A stretch of DNA of 64,000 nucleotides from Pomacea canaliculata (GCF_003073045.1 NC_037595.1:7739509-7803508); one strand, 5' to 3'; shown: positions 11,572 through 25,400, numbered from the stretch's first letter. Made by a program: numbers and translations. Notes: generated from the letters alone by a model not told the origin.

Positions 11572-13510
11572 TCACTGCACCATTTTACGAGGAGTAGATA
11601 ATTTACGTTTTCGTGATGAGGATGGCGGTGTTTTGTCTGCTCTTTCTGCCATCATTTCTGCAATTTCATCCAGGTCCTCATCAGTACAAACACCCCAGGG
11701 ATCAACTGCAGCTAAGTGCACTCCATCTCCTTCACCATTTGCAGCCATTACCAGTTCATTACCTTCGGACTTAAATACTCGCCATTGATCATACAACATC
11801 TCCGCATCATCTGAAGAAGCCTGTTCTTGTCTGGCATGTTTACTTGATCCTAACAATGATCCTCTTTCTTCATTACTTTTTGGCATTTGGTTTTCCGACA
11901 CCGGACTCTGTTTTGTCATCTCTGAATAACTTCCTGTGGGCTCCCTTGATTCTGAATGGTTTGTAGATTGAGACTGGTCCAACATCTGTGAATGGTACAA
12001 TTCTGACAGCACTGTTCTGTCATCAGCACTGACAAAACTGTCCGTTATGCACTGCCCTTTGCACCTTTGACTGTTCGCAGCTTGACTTGAAGATTCTTGA
12101 CAAAACAATGGATTTGTTTTATTTCCTAACCTACATCGCTTTTCATAAGCTCTTTTCAACTCAAGCATAGTTGACACGGTGTTCTTCTTCAAGACTGCAT
12201 TGCGGAAATGATTGGAACAGTTTTTAAGGAAAGACAAAGGGTGGGGCAAAGCTTTGACTTCTTTTGGCATGTCTGTCGTGGGCAGAATCTTTCGGCTGGT
12301 GAGGGTGCTGCATGGTGCACAACTCGGATCGCAACTGACAACGCCTGAGGACTGACTTGCAAGCTGACTGTTAGGAGCACAAGCTGTCTGAGGCAACGGC
12401 ACAACCCCTACCACCTTCCAGGCACCTTCTCCAACAGCTGAAGCTGGTGCAGCTGGAACCGATACTAGAGGTCCTGCTGCTGCCATGGTGACTAAAGGCA
12501 CAGGACTTGCCTGGAGCATCCCCCAGTTTCTCTGAACTAATTGAAGTCATGCCAACTACCTTCCATTTTGGACCCTCCTCCACACGATATGGGCTTGCTT
12601 TTGAGCCAGGGCTGTCTTCCACTAGCTGCGGCACTGCAGAGTTGGGAAGGTTCGCCTGTGGAGCAGTAATCACAGTAGGCACAGGTAAAGTAGTGATGCC
12701 TGCAATCTTCCACTGGCAACAGAGTGCTGATGGGTCACCCGGCAATAATGGCACACCAGCATCAACACCACCACCTCCAACACTGTTAGTGTCGTATATT
12801 TCCTGCGTTGGTAGCTCTGCTGGTGTCTTTGCTGATGTCTGACTGACTAGTGTGGTTGGGGATGAAATTAGTGGCAGTGTGCCTGTAAAACCAACTGCCT
12901 GATCTAGCGATGTCACCCCTACAATAGTCCACTGTTCATTGCCTTTAGGCGAGACTGCACCAGGACCAGTCCTTGAAGAAGTGGATCTCTCGGGCATTTG
13001 CTGGACATCAGGAGATTCCTGCTGCTGGTTATTATGTGTTGCTGCTGCAGACTGGATCAGCATTCCCTTTGGGAAGCTTTCTGACAAAGACGTAACTCCC
13101 ACTATTTTCCACTCTAGTCCCCTTTGCAGGCCATAGCTTTGTAGTTTCGGTTTCTCATCTTGACCACCATTCTTATTTGGGTGACTGTCTGCAGCTGGAT
13201 TTAAGGATAGCACATCAAAACTGCAAAGAGGTGTTGAATTTTGTGCTTTTGAAGACAAAGAACATGGAGATATAATGGGTGCCAAAGAAGCTGTAGTCAG
13301 ATTTGCCTCTCTTGTTTGGGTGGATTGCTGAGGACACGAAAAGCTATTTCCCTGAAAAACTGATGCTGATGGAAGTCCAGTCAAGTTTGATGATGGGAGT
13401 GAGTGAAGTATCAGTGATGGGAAGGAGTTGGAGATGCCAGATGATGGCGACAATGAAGATGCACTGACGGCTACAGCTTCAGGGAAAGCAAGTAGACCTG
13501 GGTTTAGCAT
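11572..13510 (-). CDS. Unrecognised Ser/Pro/Gln-rich protein with five W-x-[IV]-[VA]-G repeats; frameshifted
   Basis: I do not recognise the family. One long exon (acceptor CTTCAG at 13513-13518) starts with ATG at 13510; the reading frame upstream across the proposed junction has a TAG before any ATG. About residues 134, 194, 267, 316 and 365 carry the repeat: EWKIVGVTSL, QWTIVGVTSL, QWKIAGITTL, KWKVVGMTSI and AWKVVGVVPL. These sit in long stretches of Ser, Pro, Thr, Gln and Ala that look disordered. The fifth copy and the C-terminal half lie in another frame; the frames meet at a G5 run (C5 on + at 12520-12524), so a one-base indel or sequencing error is likely. The C-terminus has an acidic/Trp patch (QWRVF, DEDLDEIAEMM) and ends with a basic nuclear-localisation-like SRKRKLSTPRK. 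A nuclear scaffold or DNA-repair adaptor is a guess. Confidence 0.7.
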
Positions 13511-13519
13511 ATCTGAAGC

Positions 13520-16084
13520 CAGAAAATAACACATTCACTACAAAATATTTGTAAGCATGTGCTTAAAATAATAAGCACAGTTCATTAACAGTTCATAAAC
13601 AAAAAATCTCTAAAGCCAGATGTAATACTGCAACTGTTTAGGTGTGTGAGAGAGAGTAGACAACTAGGTCATTTTCTGGGATCAGGTCAGGATGTTTGAA
13701 TCCAAAGGTAAGGCTGTAATTATGATACTTTATTTAATCTCTGTTTGGTTGAGACTGTCCATGTAAGTTACTGTACAGATATGCTTCTCTGAAAATATGT
13801 TTACCAATTACATATTAAGATAATGATTCATACATATATAACAAATAGACTAGAAAATGAAATAAACATTTAATGACATGCTAATAACTCAGAAATTTGT
13901 TGAATGAATAAACCACACCATTTGAACAAATACTTTTAAACCGACAACTTTATCCATTTCAAAACCGTTTACAACCAAAACAAAAACAAAAAAAATCCCC
14001 CTTTTTTTTTGGAAGCTTTACTTTAAGGAATCAGAACTACACAATAATGAATCAAAGAAAGTAACAGCATTTTAATTTTTTTTTTCAGGAAGGAAGAAGG
14101 GGTTTACTACAAGAGAAGTATGTAATTAGTTTGCAACAGTCTGGGAAATGACAGGTGTATACACATAAACACTACATATGAACACTGCGCGCGCATACAA
14201 AGCTGACATCCTGGCACACCATCACGCCAGTGTTGATGCTGTGCTGCTTTCAAAACCCTCGTAAGGTCATCGGTACTAATGCCTGTGTGATCGCTGCTAG
14301 TACATACCAGTCGCCACCTTGCTCATCCCTTCTCGTCGTAACTTGCAACATAGTATCGACCGCTAACGCAAATCAGGTCTGATTAATTCTCAGTTTTAAT
14401 TTTACAAAATGCAGTTAATTATTTCTGGCTTTCATTCTAGACAACAACCGTGGGCTTGCTACAGTCGTAAACATGCCATCAAACGGTGCGATGGATCAAA
14501 TCTGTGCGAAAATGCGTGATCTTGTTGCCATGTCAAAGCCACCTGATGGACCAGGCATCGTTACAAGATGACGACGTGTGGCATGTGTTATGCTGATCCC
14601 AGCAATCGACAAACAAAACCTAAAAACAAAACGGTGTTTGTGTGATCGGCTTTAATTTCAAAAGTCACTCACCGGCATCGTTTCCTGCATTTATACAACG
14701 TGTTGTACTCGCTGCACACCGCTAGTGCAATATGTCGACAGCGTTACGCATATTTGGGGAAAATGAATTTCATTTGCATCTATAATCAATGCATACAAAC
14801 CTGAACCAAGGCTCATGCATCATGTATGAGCCTGCCTATCCCATTTATGTAGATGAACGACACTGTCTTGTTTTTTTGTTTTTTTTTTGGCAGAGTAGGA
14901 TCAGATATACTGCATAGCAGTTTGCATCACGCGAGCGTTGATAAAGCGGTTGGCTGTTAGTAACACCTGACCTTCATGCAAGAAAAAGCGTGTAACATTA
15001 ATTAATGTAACTAGTCGCGTCATCCAGCTCTGCTTGTTGTCCATCGTATGGTCTTGGAGTTGTCTCCCTTCTCATAGAACTCTTTGACGCCATCGACAGC
15101 TCGACCCCGGGTGTCACGGACATCGTTTATCACGTGAAATATGAATATCAAAAGCTTCCGCTGGTAGCTTTTTTTTATTTTTGTGGGGGAAAAGGTAGGC
15201 GCTAAGTTAATATAACGTGTTTTAACTCTTATACAAACACTAGCAACTTCTGCACTCCCATGTCAGCCAGCCAGTTCTTGTATAATTATAGTGGCTCTAT
15301 TCAATTACCGTTTTCAACGAACCACAATGGTGACAAAGAAGCTATTGTCGCCTCTAACCGGACATACCAACAACACATTTATCTCATTTGTATCAACACT
15401 TGATGTTACTCAACCAAGAATGGAAAGTAGGAAACACTTTGTCAGCTTTATAGTGTCTGATGCCGTGCCTTTAGTGTAATCGTACCAGCTGTTCTTATTC
15501 ACGACACCCAAATGTACTAAAAGCTGGACCAAGTGTTTTAACAGTGGCTCATAAAACGTGGCGGTAGCGAGTCCGTTCACTTTCTCGTTTAAGGGAGCAG
15601 ATCGGAAGTTCCCAAGGAGAATTTGTCTATGTTCGAGCTTTTTAGCAGTGAATGTGTTCCTATTCCAGTTTACTAATTTCCTTACGTTGTGTTTAGTTTT
15701 TCGCCCATTCTGTACCTCTTAGGCGAGCTTTTTATTCTGGATGACTTCTTTGTCTTCTCTCATGTATTTTGCAACTGCTTTCGTTCAGATTTTACGTGCA
15801 CTGAACATGAGTTTCCTTCACCCAAAAGAGTGATGTTAATTCCAGTCATTTGAGGACAAAATGTGCGAGGTTAGGTATTTGATAGCACAGCCTGGATGCC
15901 AGCAATTCTGGGCAAAGACCATAATAAACTCCTGAGATTGTCAGGAAAGACCAAGAAATGACAGTGCTAGGCATGATCGGTTAAAAAAATAAAAGTGGCC
16001 AGGAATGCGACGGCAAGAAATATAATGCGTATACCCATCCTTGAATGCTGTGTTCAAAACTGCCTTGCCTACGTTTAGTTTCAA
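13520..16084. other. Upstream region and probable promoter of the WKVVG-repeat gene
   Basis: Gene-free apart from a possible first exon. On the - strand, ATGCCG|GTGAGTGA gives a good donor after 14673; joined to 13512 it yields an open frame with a TAG upstream and no ATG, so it would be 5' UTR. The 14.2-15.2 kb part has more CpG dinucleotides than its surroundings, as expected of a promoter. From 15.2 to 16.08 kb I see nothing but AT-rich sequence. Confidence 0.4.
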
Positions 16085-18363
16085 TACATAAAACACAAAT
16101 CAGATTTATTTGCACCTGCTTCTCTCTACCCATAAATTATCACCTCCAGAAGTTACTGTGGTAGATTGCAAGGACATTTGCTCTTTCTTTCTGTATATTA
16201 AAATGCCCTGAAATTTCAGAGGGTGAATGAGTTTCATGGGAACCTTTAAGCATGGACAATGCAACTTGTAACTGTATGTATGTACTTTTGGCATAAATTT
16301 TATTCTAGGCTTAAATTCTTTAAATGACATATCCATAGCTTCGAGTGGCTGGCAACCCATATTACATAAATATAATTTATAGCATAATCTTTCAACACCA
16401 CAAAATAAGCCACATCCAATTTTTTTCTGAAGGTCCACATAACAGAAAAAACACATCACTATTTGAGTTTACAATCATCTTTTATTTTACACACAGTTGT
16501 CTCACCAGAAAACAACAGAATTTCCAAATTCACCCTCAAATGAACGAGCAAAATGAAAAAGGACACCCTCCCTCATCAAATGCACAGCTTCTCCAAACGA
16601 TGGCAGCAATCTTGGACTAGTGAGTTTCAGGGTGTAAAACGTTTCTTTTATGGCTTTTCCAATGCTTTGTTGTCCTGCTCTATGAGAACTCAAAGGATGT
16701 GAAAATGCATGCAGGAAAGATTAAGTAAAATATTAATTACACAATAAATAAGGAGTAAGTCCAAACTCCACGGCCATGACCAAACCAAAAGACAAACTGG
16801 AGAACGGAGAGAACAGAGGGAGCCCACTTCAACAATTTATCATCTGAGGTTATCATCGCAATTCGCTTCTTTGTCCAACACCAGGAAAAAGTAGAGCTAT
16901 ATTTAGCTTTTTTTTTTCAAAGCAACAATTTTAGTCCAAGTGTTTGCTAATACACACCCATATACAATGTAGGGATCACAATCACATGCAGGCCTCAAAT
17001 TTTCCTTGTCACATTACTCTCAACACAACCAGAAGAATGCCCTGTACAGCAAAGATTTGCCTTAAATCCTATTTGAACATTAAGTTAGGCATCACACATT
17101 CTGAAACCTCAATGTACCTGTTTTATACAAGAAATGTGAATTGTTTAAGACAAAGAGGTGCATAAAAAATATCTGGACAGAGACTTCAAAATTATATCTT
17201 GTCAGGATGCTTGTCCTTTATAATCCTCTGGTAACTGAAAGATTTCCACAAAATCATAGCATGAATCTTATGACATTTTTTGTTCAGCAGCTGCACATGT
17301 TCAGCAATTTATCCAGATGCTGTGCTCTGGAAACTTCTCATAAGTATAAAAAGCTGAACTTCATAGCTTCCTTGATCAAAGGTTCACCCATATTGTCTGG
17401 TTATGAATGGCCTTAATGGAGAATGAATACATCACTTTGTTTTACAGTTCTGATATATAACTGCTAGAATGTTTTCAGCTGAAATAATACACTCTCTTCC
17501 AGCAGGTCAAAATCTTCTGTGAACCAACACCTCACTTCCCTCTTCCACTGCCCTTGCTCCCATTCATTGTTCCATCTCCATCTATAAAGCTTCTTTTCAT
17601 AAAAATACCAGATATACATAACCTCATCCATTCTCAAGAGGAAACTACTCCAAAACAAATAAAGTCAGGAAAAAGATTCAGTTGACTTTCAATATAGATC
17701 TACCATACAAAAAGAACCCCCAAAACATGATGAAAAACAGGTAACAGGTTAAGACAGTGAAGTCAATGGAGTCAGAAAAAGTAGTTGTGGTACAGTCACT
17801 TTTATAAATTTTTTAGCCACAAAAAAGCCTCTGCAATTTAGTGCAAAGGAGAGATTTGTGCCTTCTCTATCACTCTTGAGAAATGCTAGCTGAAACATTA
17901 AAACAAATCAACACAGAGGTAGGACGTGGTTTGAGAAATTCTGGCAGCTATTTTCCTTCTGAACATACAATTTGAGTTGAAACAAATAGTGCTGCATAGC
18001 TCCCGTGCAGCTAACCCTGTCTAGTAATCAAACATAATCACTAAAAAGGTATCCATAAACATAAAAACCAAACCAAACCAAAATTACATACTGAAAGGCT
18101 TTCAGGTTCATGCCAAGACAACATTAAATTATTAAGACTATGACCTGCTTTACAAAAACAAATTCTAATGTATGCATTTGATTCAAGTTATATATGCCAA
18201 TTAAGCAACTAGTCTCCACATTTTTCAAGTGGCAAAGTAGGTTTAACAACCCTTTAATCCTTCCTCTCTAAAATAGCAAAGAAAGATAAAAAATGTATTC
18301 AATTAATGCCATAGAACCTAGCAACCTGTAAAATTCAACCTAACTGTTCTGTCATTTCCTGCC

Positions 18364-18396
<33 letters not shown>

Positions 18397-19489
18397 CAGG
18401 GTTCTTGATATTTCATTGAGGGAGTGAAATACAACAGAGAAATTTCATGCATAACCTTGTGCCTTGTGGAAGGTCAACATAATGTACAATTCTGAAATAC
18501 CATTTCTGAAACACTAAGCAATCAGAAGAGATCCACTTGCAACTAGTTCTTCCTATTTCAACAGCTAGTCACCTCTTTTTCAAGAAATGTCAAAGAGGAA
18601 GATGGAAGTAGCATCCACACAGAAAAAGATTTGGCAAAAGAATTAGCCACTACAAAAGATTCTCTCTCAGCTGCAATGAAAGTGAGCCACTTTGATGTTT
18701 TTCTCTGTGTGATATACAACAAGGGAATGTACATTCATCACTTTTTAACTTCTGACACAACAGTACTCAACAGTCTTTGAAAACAAAATTTTGTAAAGGT
18801 ACCTGATCAACCAATCAATGCATCATAAATAAATTTAAACAAATACTAAACTGTTTACTGCAGCCTGCTTGAAACTACACCAGAATAGTCGCAGCCAGCA
18901 ACACACACAACAGAACAGCTAAACAGCTCATTAACTGCAACATCAAAAAGAATAGAAAGATTATCAGATAAGACATAAAGAAAATGAGAAAAAGCAATCG
19001 TAACATTGTGTGAATGAGAAAGTGGGTTAGTCAAAAAAAGTGTGCCCTGAAATACTAGACTGCATGTGGAGTAACACCAAAATACACACAAAAAAAAAAA
19101 AAAACCCACTGAAGCTGGCTGATGTTCTAGGAAAGCACTCCTGACCTATCAAATCCTGCACTTTGGATGGCACAGAGAAACTGCCAATCAATAAGGTCAA
19201 CACCACAGGATCAGCATTATTTGTCTCTGAAGCGACTGAATGCTTGCATGCCTTCACACACACTCTCTCTCACACACACAGCCCAATATTAAATATGCTC
19301 ATTTTTTAAGCCTGAAAGTCACCTTGTTCCAGGGTGCTGTGATACAGTATTGGTACAAAAAAAGAAAAAAACACATTTTGTTGGGCCTAAAGTGAGTGAT
19401 CTGGCCAAACATTATCTAGCTGGGTGAAAAGTCACACTGAACGTCTGCTATGAAAACATCCTAAAGCATGGCAACTCGCCAGGCTTGGG
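16085..19489 (-). other. Long 3' UTR of the SENP6/7-like gene
   Basis: After the stop codon at 19490 there is no further coding signal on the - strand until a canonical AATAAA (TTTATT on +, 16105-16110). An earlier candidate is near 16472. The stretch is AT-rich and includes a T13/A20 palindrome at 18364-18396. The 3.4 kb length is inferred from the signals and has no transcript support. Confidence 0.5.
18364..18396. repeat. Perfect oligo-T/oligo-A palindrome
   Basis: Thirteen T followed directly by twenty A. It could fold as a long A:U hairpin in the 3' UTR RNA. Smaller T/A palindromes lie near 33299-33314 and 48346-48362. Confidence 0.8.
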
Positions 19490-22400
19490 TCACCTGCACT
19501 CATTCTGAAGCTGAAGAATGAGATTGCGGATTTCTTCCCTTTTCTTTTCCACTTTGTTCAAGGGAAACCATTTCTCCAGACCCTTCATGGGAATAGCATA
19601 GCTTGCAATTGGGTTCTGCCAAAAAAAGAAAAAAGAAGGAGTCAGTGGGGGAATGGATGACAAAAGCAACAATGAGATAGTCAAGAGAACAGGCAGATGC
19701 TATGCAGAGTCCCTCTTCAACTGTATGCACAAAATGACTATATTTCTATGTGAGAACCACCTCTTCTACCCACCATAAATCCATCAACCAGATTCTGCCC
19801 AACTCTTCTTTGTTCATCAGCGGTAGCAGACATGATAAAAGTAATTTTGCTGGCAGGTTTTGCACATGCAATGACCTGAAATTACTGGCTTAAATGAATT
19901 TTTTAAAATCCTAAACACAGCCAATGACAACAAGCAAAGGCAAGCACACCTTAAGACGTACTTCAAATACTGCACAAAAAAATCCTCTCGTACTGAAGAG
20001 TGGAACAATATAAACAAAATAGTTTGTTAGCCATTTGTCACTCTTCTTAAATTCAAGAATTTGAGAATAATTCCTCTATTTACCTCAAAGAAAGTCTCAG
20101 CATATTGTAAAACAAAGACACCACAGTCACTGAAGTTCGTCTGTTGTGGAACTTTTGGCACTGCTCCTCGAATAGTCTTTGCCATATTACGTGGTAAAGA
20201 TTTCTTCAGATCCCACTCTACCTGAAGGTATCTGTAAGTAAACAAACACCTATAGTTGTCACAGCACTGTCAGATACAGCAATCCCTCATCTATCACTGG
20301 AGTTATGTTCCAGAGACCCTTGTGAAAGGTGAAAATCCATGAAGTAGTGATATTATATTTATTTACTATTTATATATATATATTTTAAGGCTTTATAAAC
20401 CCTTCCCATTCTCCTATAAACCTTTCCCACACTCTTATAAATACTTTATATATTCGTGAACACTTTGTATTCTCTTAAACCTACGTAATTTTAACAATAT
20501 ATAAAATTCTGAAGTATACTACAGCTTGAATGATTAAAAGCATAAATATTATATAAATACCTATATACCACGAAATTCTGCGATGCAGCAAAAAATCCGC
20601 AATACAAAATTAGATACATTTTTTAAAAATTTGATACAGTGAAGCCTCAATAAGAGAACCATGATGTAGTGAGGGATTACTGTAGTTCAAAGAAAAAGCA
20701 TCACACAAGACATGAGGCAGACAGAACATTCTTAGCACATGCATACCACATCCTCCAATCACTTACCTCCTTCTGTAATACAGAAGCAAGTACAAAGCAA
20801 TTAACAAGACAAGCTACAAGAAAATGAAATACTGACAAAAAGCAAACCAATCTTTAGGTGAAAGAATCTTGATGTTAGTAGAAAGTGACCAAAAGCCAGA
20901 TGCCAACTCTAGTTAATAACTGGAACCAGTGTATCAATGTCTAGTGTGATCTTAAAATCATCCATGTGAAGATGCAACAATATGACAGTAAGTCTTCCAT
21001 GGACACAATCCCAATGGTAGAGCAGTAGGCTAAAATTAGCCATAAGCAGCTGCTGCCACAGATTGTGAGCATGAAGGTCTCTCATCAAGATTGCTTACTC
21101 TTTGAGTGTTCTGATGACCGAGTTTCTTGGAGGGCCTGCTAGAGAATCAAGGATGAGGATACATGCCCTGTAAAAGAGATTCCTACGTTAAAAATGTTTC
21201 TCTAATTTGTGAATATTATCACAAAAATAACATGGATCACAATGCACTCATATGCACGTTTATCAAATTCATAAATATATACACACAATTTACACACATA
21301 CAGAAGTAATTCCAGGATTTCAAAAAGAGGGGGCCTGGGGCCCTCTCAATGGAAAAAAAAGGGGCCTTTCAAATGAAACAATGGGCCTCTCAAAACACAC
21401 ATTTTTACTTTCTCTATATTTGGTATGCAACAGAGTAAAACAAAATTTATTAATCACAAGAATCTAAAGATTAATCATATCGATATTTTTCTTTTATATT
21501 GATAAATCATCTTTCCTCATCATTAGTGTGATGAGGGCATCCTAAATTTGCAAACCAATTAGTCTTTGTTACTTGTTAACTCATTGGGTTATGAGCTAAT
21601 GTTTAGACACTTATCTAGTCTCATCAATGCAATGGCTGTATCTTTTCACTTGAAATGTGCTTTACTATCCTAGTCATGTGGGTTACATAGGCTTCTGCTT
21701 TTTTTTCCCTTTTTCCACACCACAGCATCACTGGTTGTTGTCACCATGTGATTCATTTTCATATTTTATTTTCATGAGAACATTTAAACGTTTCTCCTCA
21801 AGGCGACTTCTACAATAGGACTTTATTAGGTTTTGATAGCTGAAGCCCCTTTCACAGTCTGCAGGTAGTATGGCATAAGGAGGCACAGCTTTCCAAGAAC
21901 CAGCAAGCTGGGAAATAAATTCCTGTGAATGTCAAATAACAGCTTAAACAGGCGTTTTTTGTGGAATCTCTCGGATATGCACTCTGCATTACAGTTTCTT
22001 TGGCCAGAATCCATTTCTCTAAACAGGCTGCTTTGTCAAGCAAGGGTTTACTGAATTTGCTACCTACTTGTGTTGGCTTTCCCAAGAAACCTGTCAAGAT
22101 ATTTAATTTTTTGTCTCCATAGTTTGCTCTGTCTTCTGCAGACAGGAAAGAGGTGGGCACATGGAAAGTATCAAAAATGAAGAGGCCACATCACCTGCAT
22201 CTTTTGAGAACCTGTCATTAATGTTCTTGCACAATTTGTCACAAAAAGCAACCCCGACAGCTTTTATTTCTTGTGATGTTGCCCATAAATTAGGGTTACA
22301 TTCCCATTTAATATCTCTAAATCTGATCTCCACTATGTCCCCATCACCGTTCTTTTTCTTTACCAGTTTCTCCTTCAGTTCAAGCTGAAGAAATGTTTTC

Positions 22401-25400
22401 ACATCCCTGCTATTTCTGAAATTTAATTAAACTTGAATATTTTTAGTAATTAACTCAACCAGGGCTTGTAACTGAGTTATTCTTACTGTGTTTTAGGCAC
22501 ATCTCATGCTGTCATTCTTGTTCATTAGCCAAAATTCTTCTTTTCAAATCCATTTCTTCAGCCATTCTGTTTGTTTTAGGGGTTTTTTTTTCTTCTTTTT
22601 TACTTGCAGTTTAAGTCTCAGTTTGACTGTCGATTCCACCATCTTTCGATTTTCAGTTATAATTTCTGCAGCACACTCTGACTGAAAAGTTTCTGCTTCT
22701 TCCAGTCTCCATCAATTTCTGCTTTCTGGGGCATCATCTGCTTTTCTGGTTTTGAAGGAGAGCCAAACAGAGCTGACAATCACTTTCACTTCGCTTTCAA
22801 CTCACTTGAGCAATCCTCCTGCAACTTTTTTTCACTGTGCACGCATCACCAATTTACTTCCTGGTGCAAAATTTGAAGCAAGTTAGATCAGACCGATAAC
22901 AATTAGTCAGTTTGAAAACTGTCCAATCATTAGCATTGATTCTAGATGGTTAGTTTCAAACCAGCATGAAGAACAACAATTATTTTTGAAGTGCCACATC
23001 ACATGTTCAAGTGTGCAGCAGCCATGATATTTTTGTGGAAGCATGGTTGAGCTGACTTTCAAACTATGCATCTCTAAGTGAAATTTTGTAGAAACCCTGC
23101 AATGCTGCACAGCCCAGAGCTATCTCTGCATATGTATGTATGAAACAGAACATGCTTATCTTACATACAAACATCTATGCATATGTCCTGATATTTTTCG
23201 TTCTATAAAAGCAATAGTTAAAATAACATGAGACATGGGCAACATCTCCCAATTCATGTTCTCCACCCCCACCTCCTCAGAAAAAAAGATAGGTGGTAAG
23301 ATTCAACCCACCTGATGTCCATAAGATGTCATCACTCTATCAACTCGCTAACCTGCCAGCCACCAAACATACAATCCTTTCTCTCTCTGGATGTCTCTCT
23401 TGCCTACAACTGGTCATTTTTCAGTCCCACCAAGACACAATAAAACAAGCACAGCTCATACTCACTGCTTCTGTCCAATGCTAAAAGATATATTGTCCCC
23501 AACTGCTTCCTGGTCAATTATTTTGCCCAAAATGCTCTGCAAAAATTGAAGTCAACAGACATATAAATGTACTTTTCTCAGACTATCAAGCTGGCAAAAC
23601 TAAATGCAAAGACATGGCACTAATATATTTGAAGAGATCCTCTAAAACATATTAACCTCTTAGTAACTTTGAAGCAAGAAATAGTATGTGGGCTTTCCTT
23701 GCCAGTGTATGCTTGTTCTCACTTTAGCATCATGGATTCTAAAAACTTCTGACTGAATGATATACAGCCACTTACTTTACAACTGGATGCATCCACATCC
23801 ATGGATTCTTCCTTCTTGTCCTCTCCAGAAGGGGACTGCTCCTGCCAACCCACAGAAAAAAAAATCACCCAAAGTGATAGAAAAATAGGGCACAAGGTAA
23901 ATACAGTCAACTAACAAAAGAAGCAACATTGATCTGACATTTTTCTTAACTACCAATAATACACACAGTCCAGTCCAACAGAAAAATGTCTATAAAGATG
24001 CAGGCAGAAAATTCTATAAGTACGCAAACTTTAACAGCCACCTCAACCATCTACAATGTGAAAAAGAAACCCTCTTGTGGACAGTAAGGAAAGACAGACT
24101 ATTCCCTTAACCTTGTGTTACATTACCTCTCTAGGGCTTGACTGAGAAGACTCCACTTCATTAGTGGGATCTGCAGCTTCCTCCTCACTTGTTGCACTAG
24201 GTTGATACGGAACATAATCAAGAGATGCCAGGCCAGGAAAGCATATCACTGCTAGATACCAGTGTGAGCTGAAATATAATTATTTTAAAAGTTTCCTTAA
24301 AAGTCTCTTCTGTCATGAAAATTCATTGTTGCACAAGCAAATCCAAGAGAGATCCATGTTCAAGAGCCAACAGAAAGTGTCCCAAGATAAATTTTAATGG
24401 TGACAAGCAATTATAATACCAATCCATTAAGGGGGACAAGATGGAAATGACACCCTTTAAAAAAATAAAATAAAAATTAAAAAAAATCACATTTATGAAG
24501 TTTTAGCGGATAAAAAGTTGACAATACGAGAAATGCTTGCTACTTACAACTCTTGTGTATATACACAATTCAAAGTCTCAAGGAACCCTAAAAGATTACA
24601 TTTGTGACTTAAGTTTTAGTAGATTAGAAGCTGACAATAGGAGAAATGCCTACTAATTACAACTCTTATGTATATACATGATTCAAAATATCAGGGACAC
24701 CTACTGCTCATTTATAGGCACAAGTAGGAAATCTTTGCTGAAGATGTCCACATGGCGTGTCCATGTCTTTACTCTGGTGTGTCTCTTCTGAGCCGGACTA
24801 GAGAAATTGTTATTAAAAAAATGAGGTTTAAAATGGGATGCTTGAATGATAGGTTTTAAAAAAAAGTATAAAAGCAAACACCTGCATGATAGGCAAAAGT
24901 ACTAGTTAAATGATATGAAAAAACAAAAGAATTAAATAAACAAAAATTAAACTGCATGTTGACAAACTAGACCTTTGGTATGGATCTATGATCACTTTAA
25001 AGTTTCTCAAAGCTTTCAATGTGTACAAATACCAAAGAAATAAACTGGTATACTGTCACACATCCCGAACCTTATTTGTTTCAAGGTAAATGCACTTGTA
25101 ACAAATAAGTTCACTTTTGCTTTAAAAAAGCTGCTTTGGATTATTGAGCTTACTTGAATTTAGGTGATTAGTTATCCTCAAGATTGTCGGCATGAAAACA
25201 GCTTTGAAAATAATTCATACAGCAACAGAAAATGACTCAAGTCCTTTTAAGCTAATGCACAACAAATCAAAAATGAAAAAAAAAACATTTTGGAAGTAAG
25301 ATTTCTTTCTTTAAATACTTAGCAGATGACATGACTATCTTAATCACCTCAATTCTAGCAGTACACTCCCTTTTAACCACTAGATGCTCCACCCGTTGTA

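Noticed and set aside
12507-12842. 111-residue + strand ORF
   Set aside because: Antisense shadow of the WKVVG-repeat gene.
14474-14572. Small + strand ORF MPSNGAMDQICAK...
   Set aside because: No conservation or splice context that I can see, and it lies in the promoter region of the - strand gene.
15599-15608. AGATCGGAAG, the start of a common sequencing adapter
   Set aside because: Only ten bases match and the following bases do not continue the adapter; chance match.
16345-17416. Several 70-120 residue ORFs on both strands
   Set aside because: No family resemblance; they lie in the AT-rich putative 3' UTR of the SENP6-like gene.
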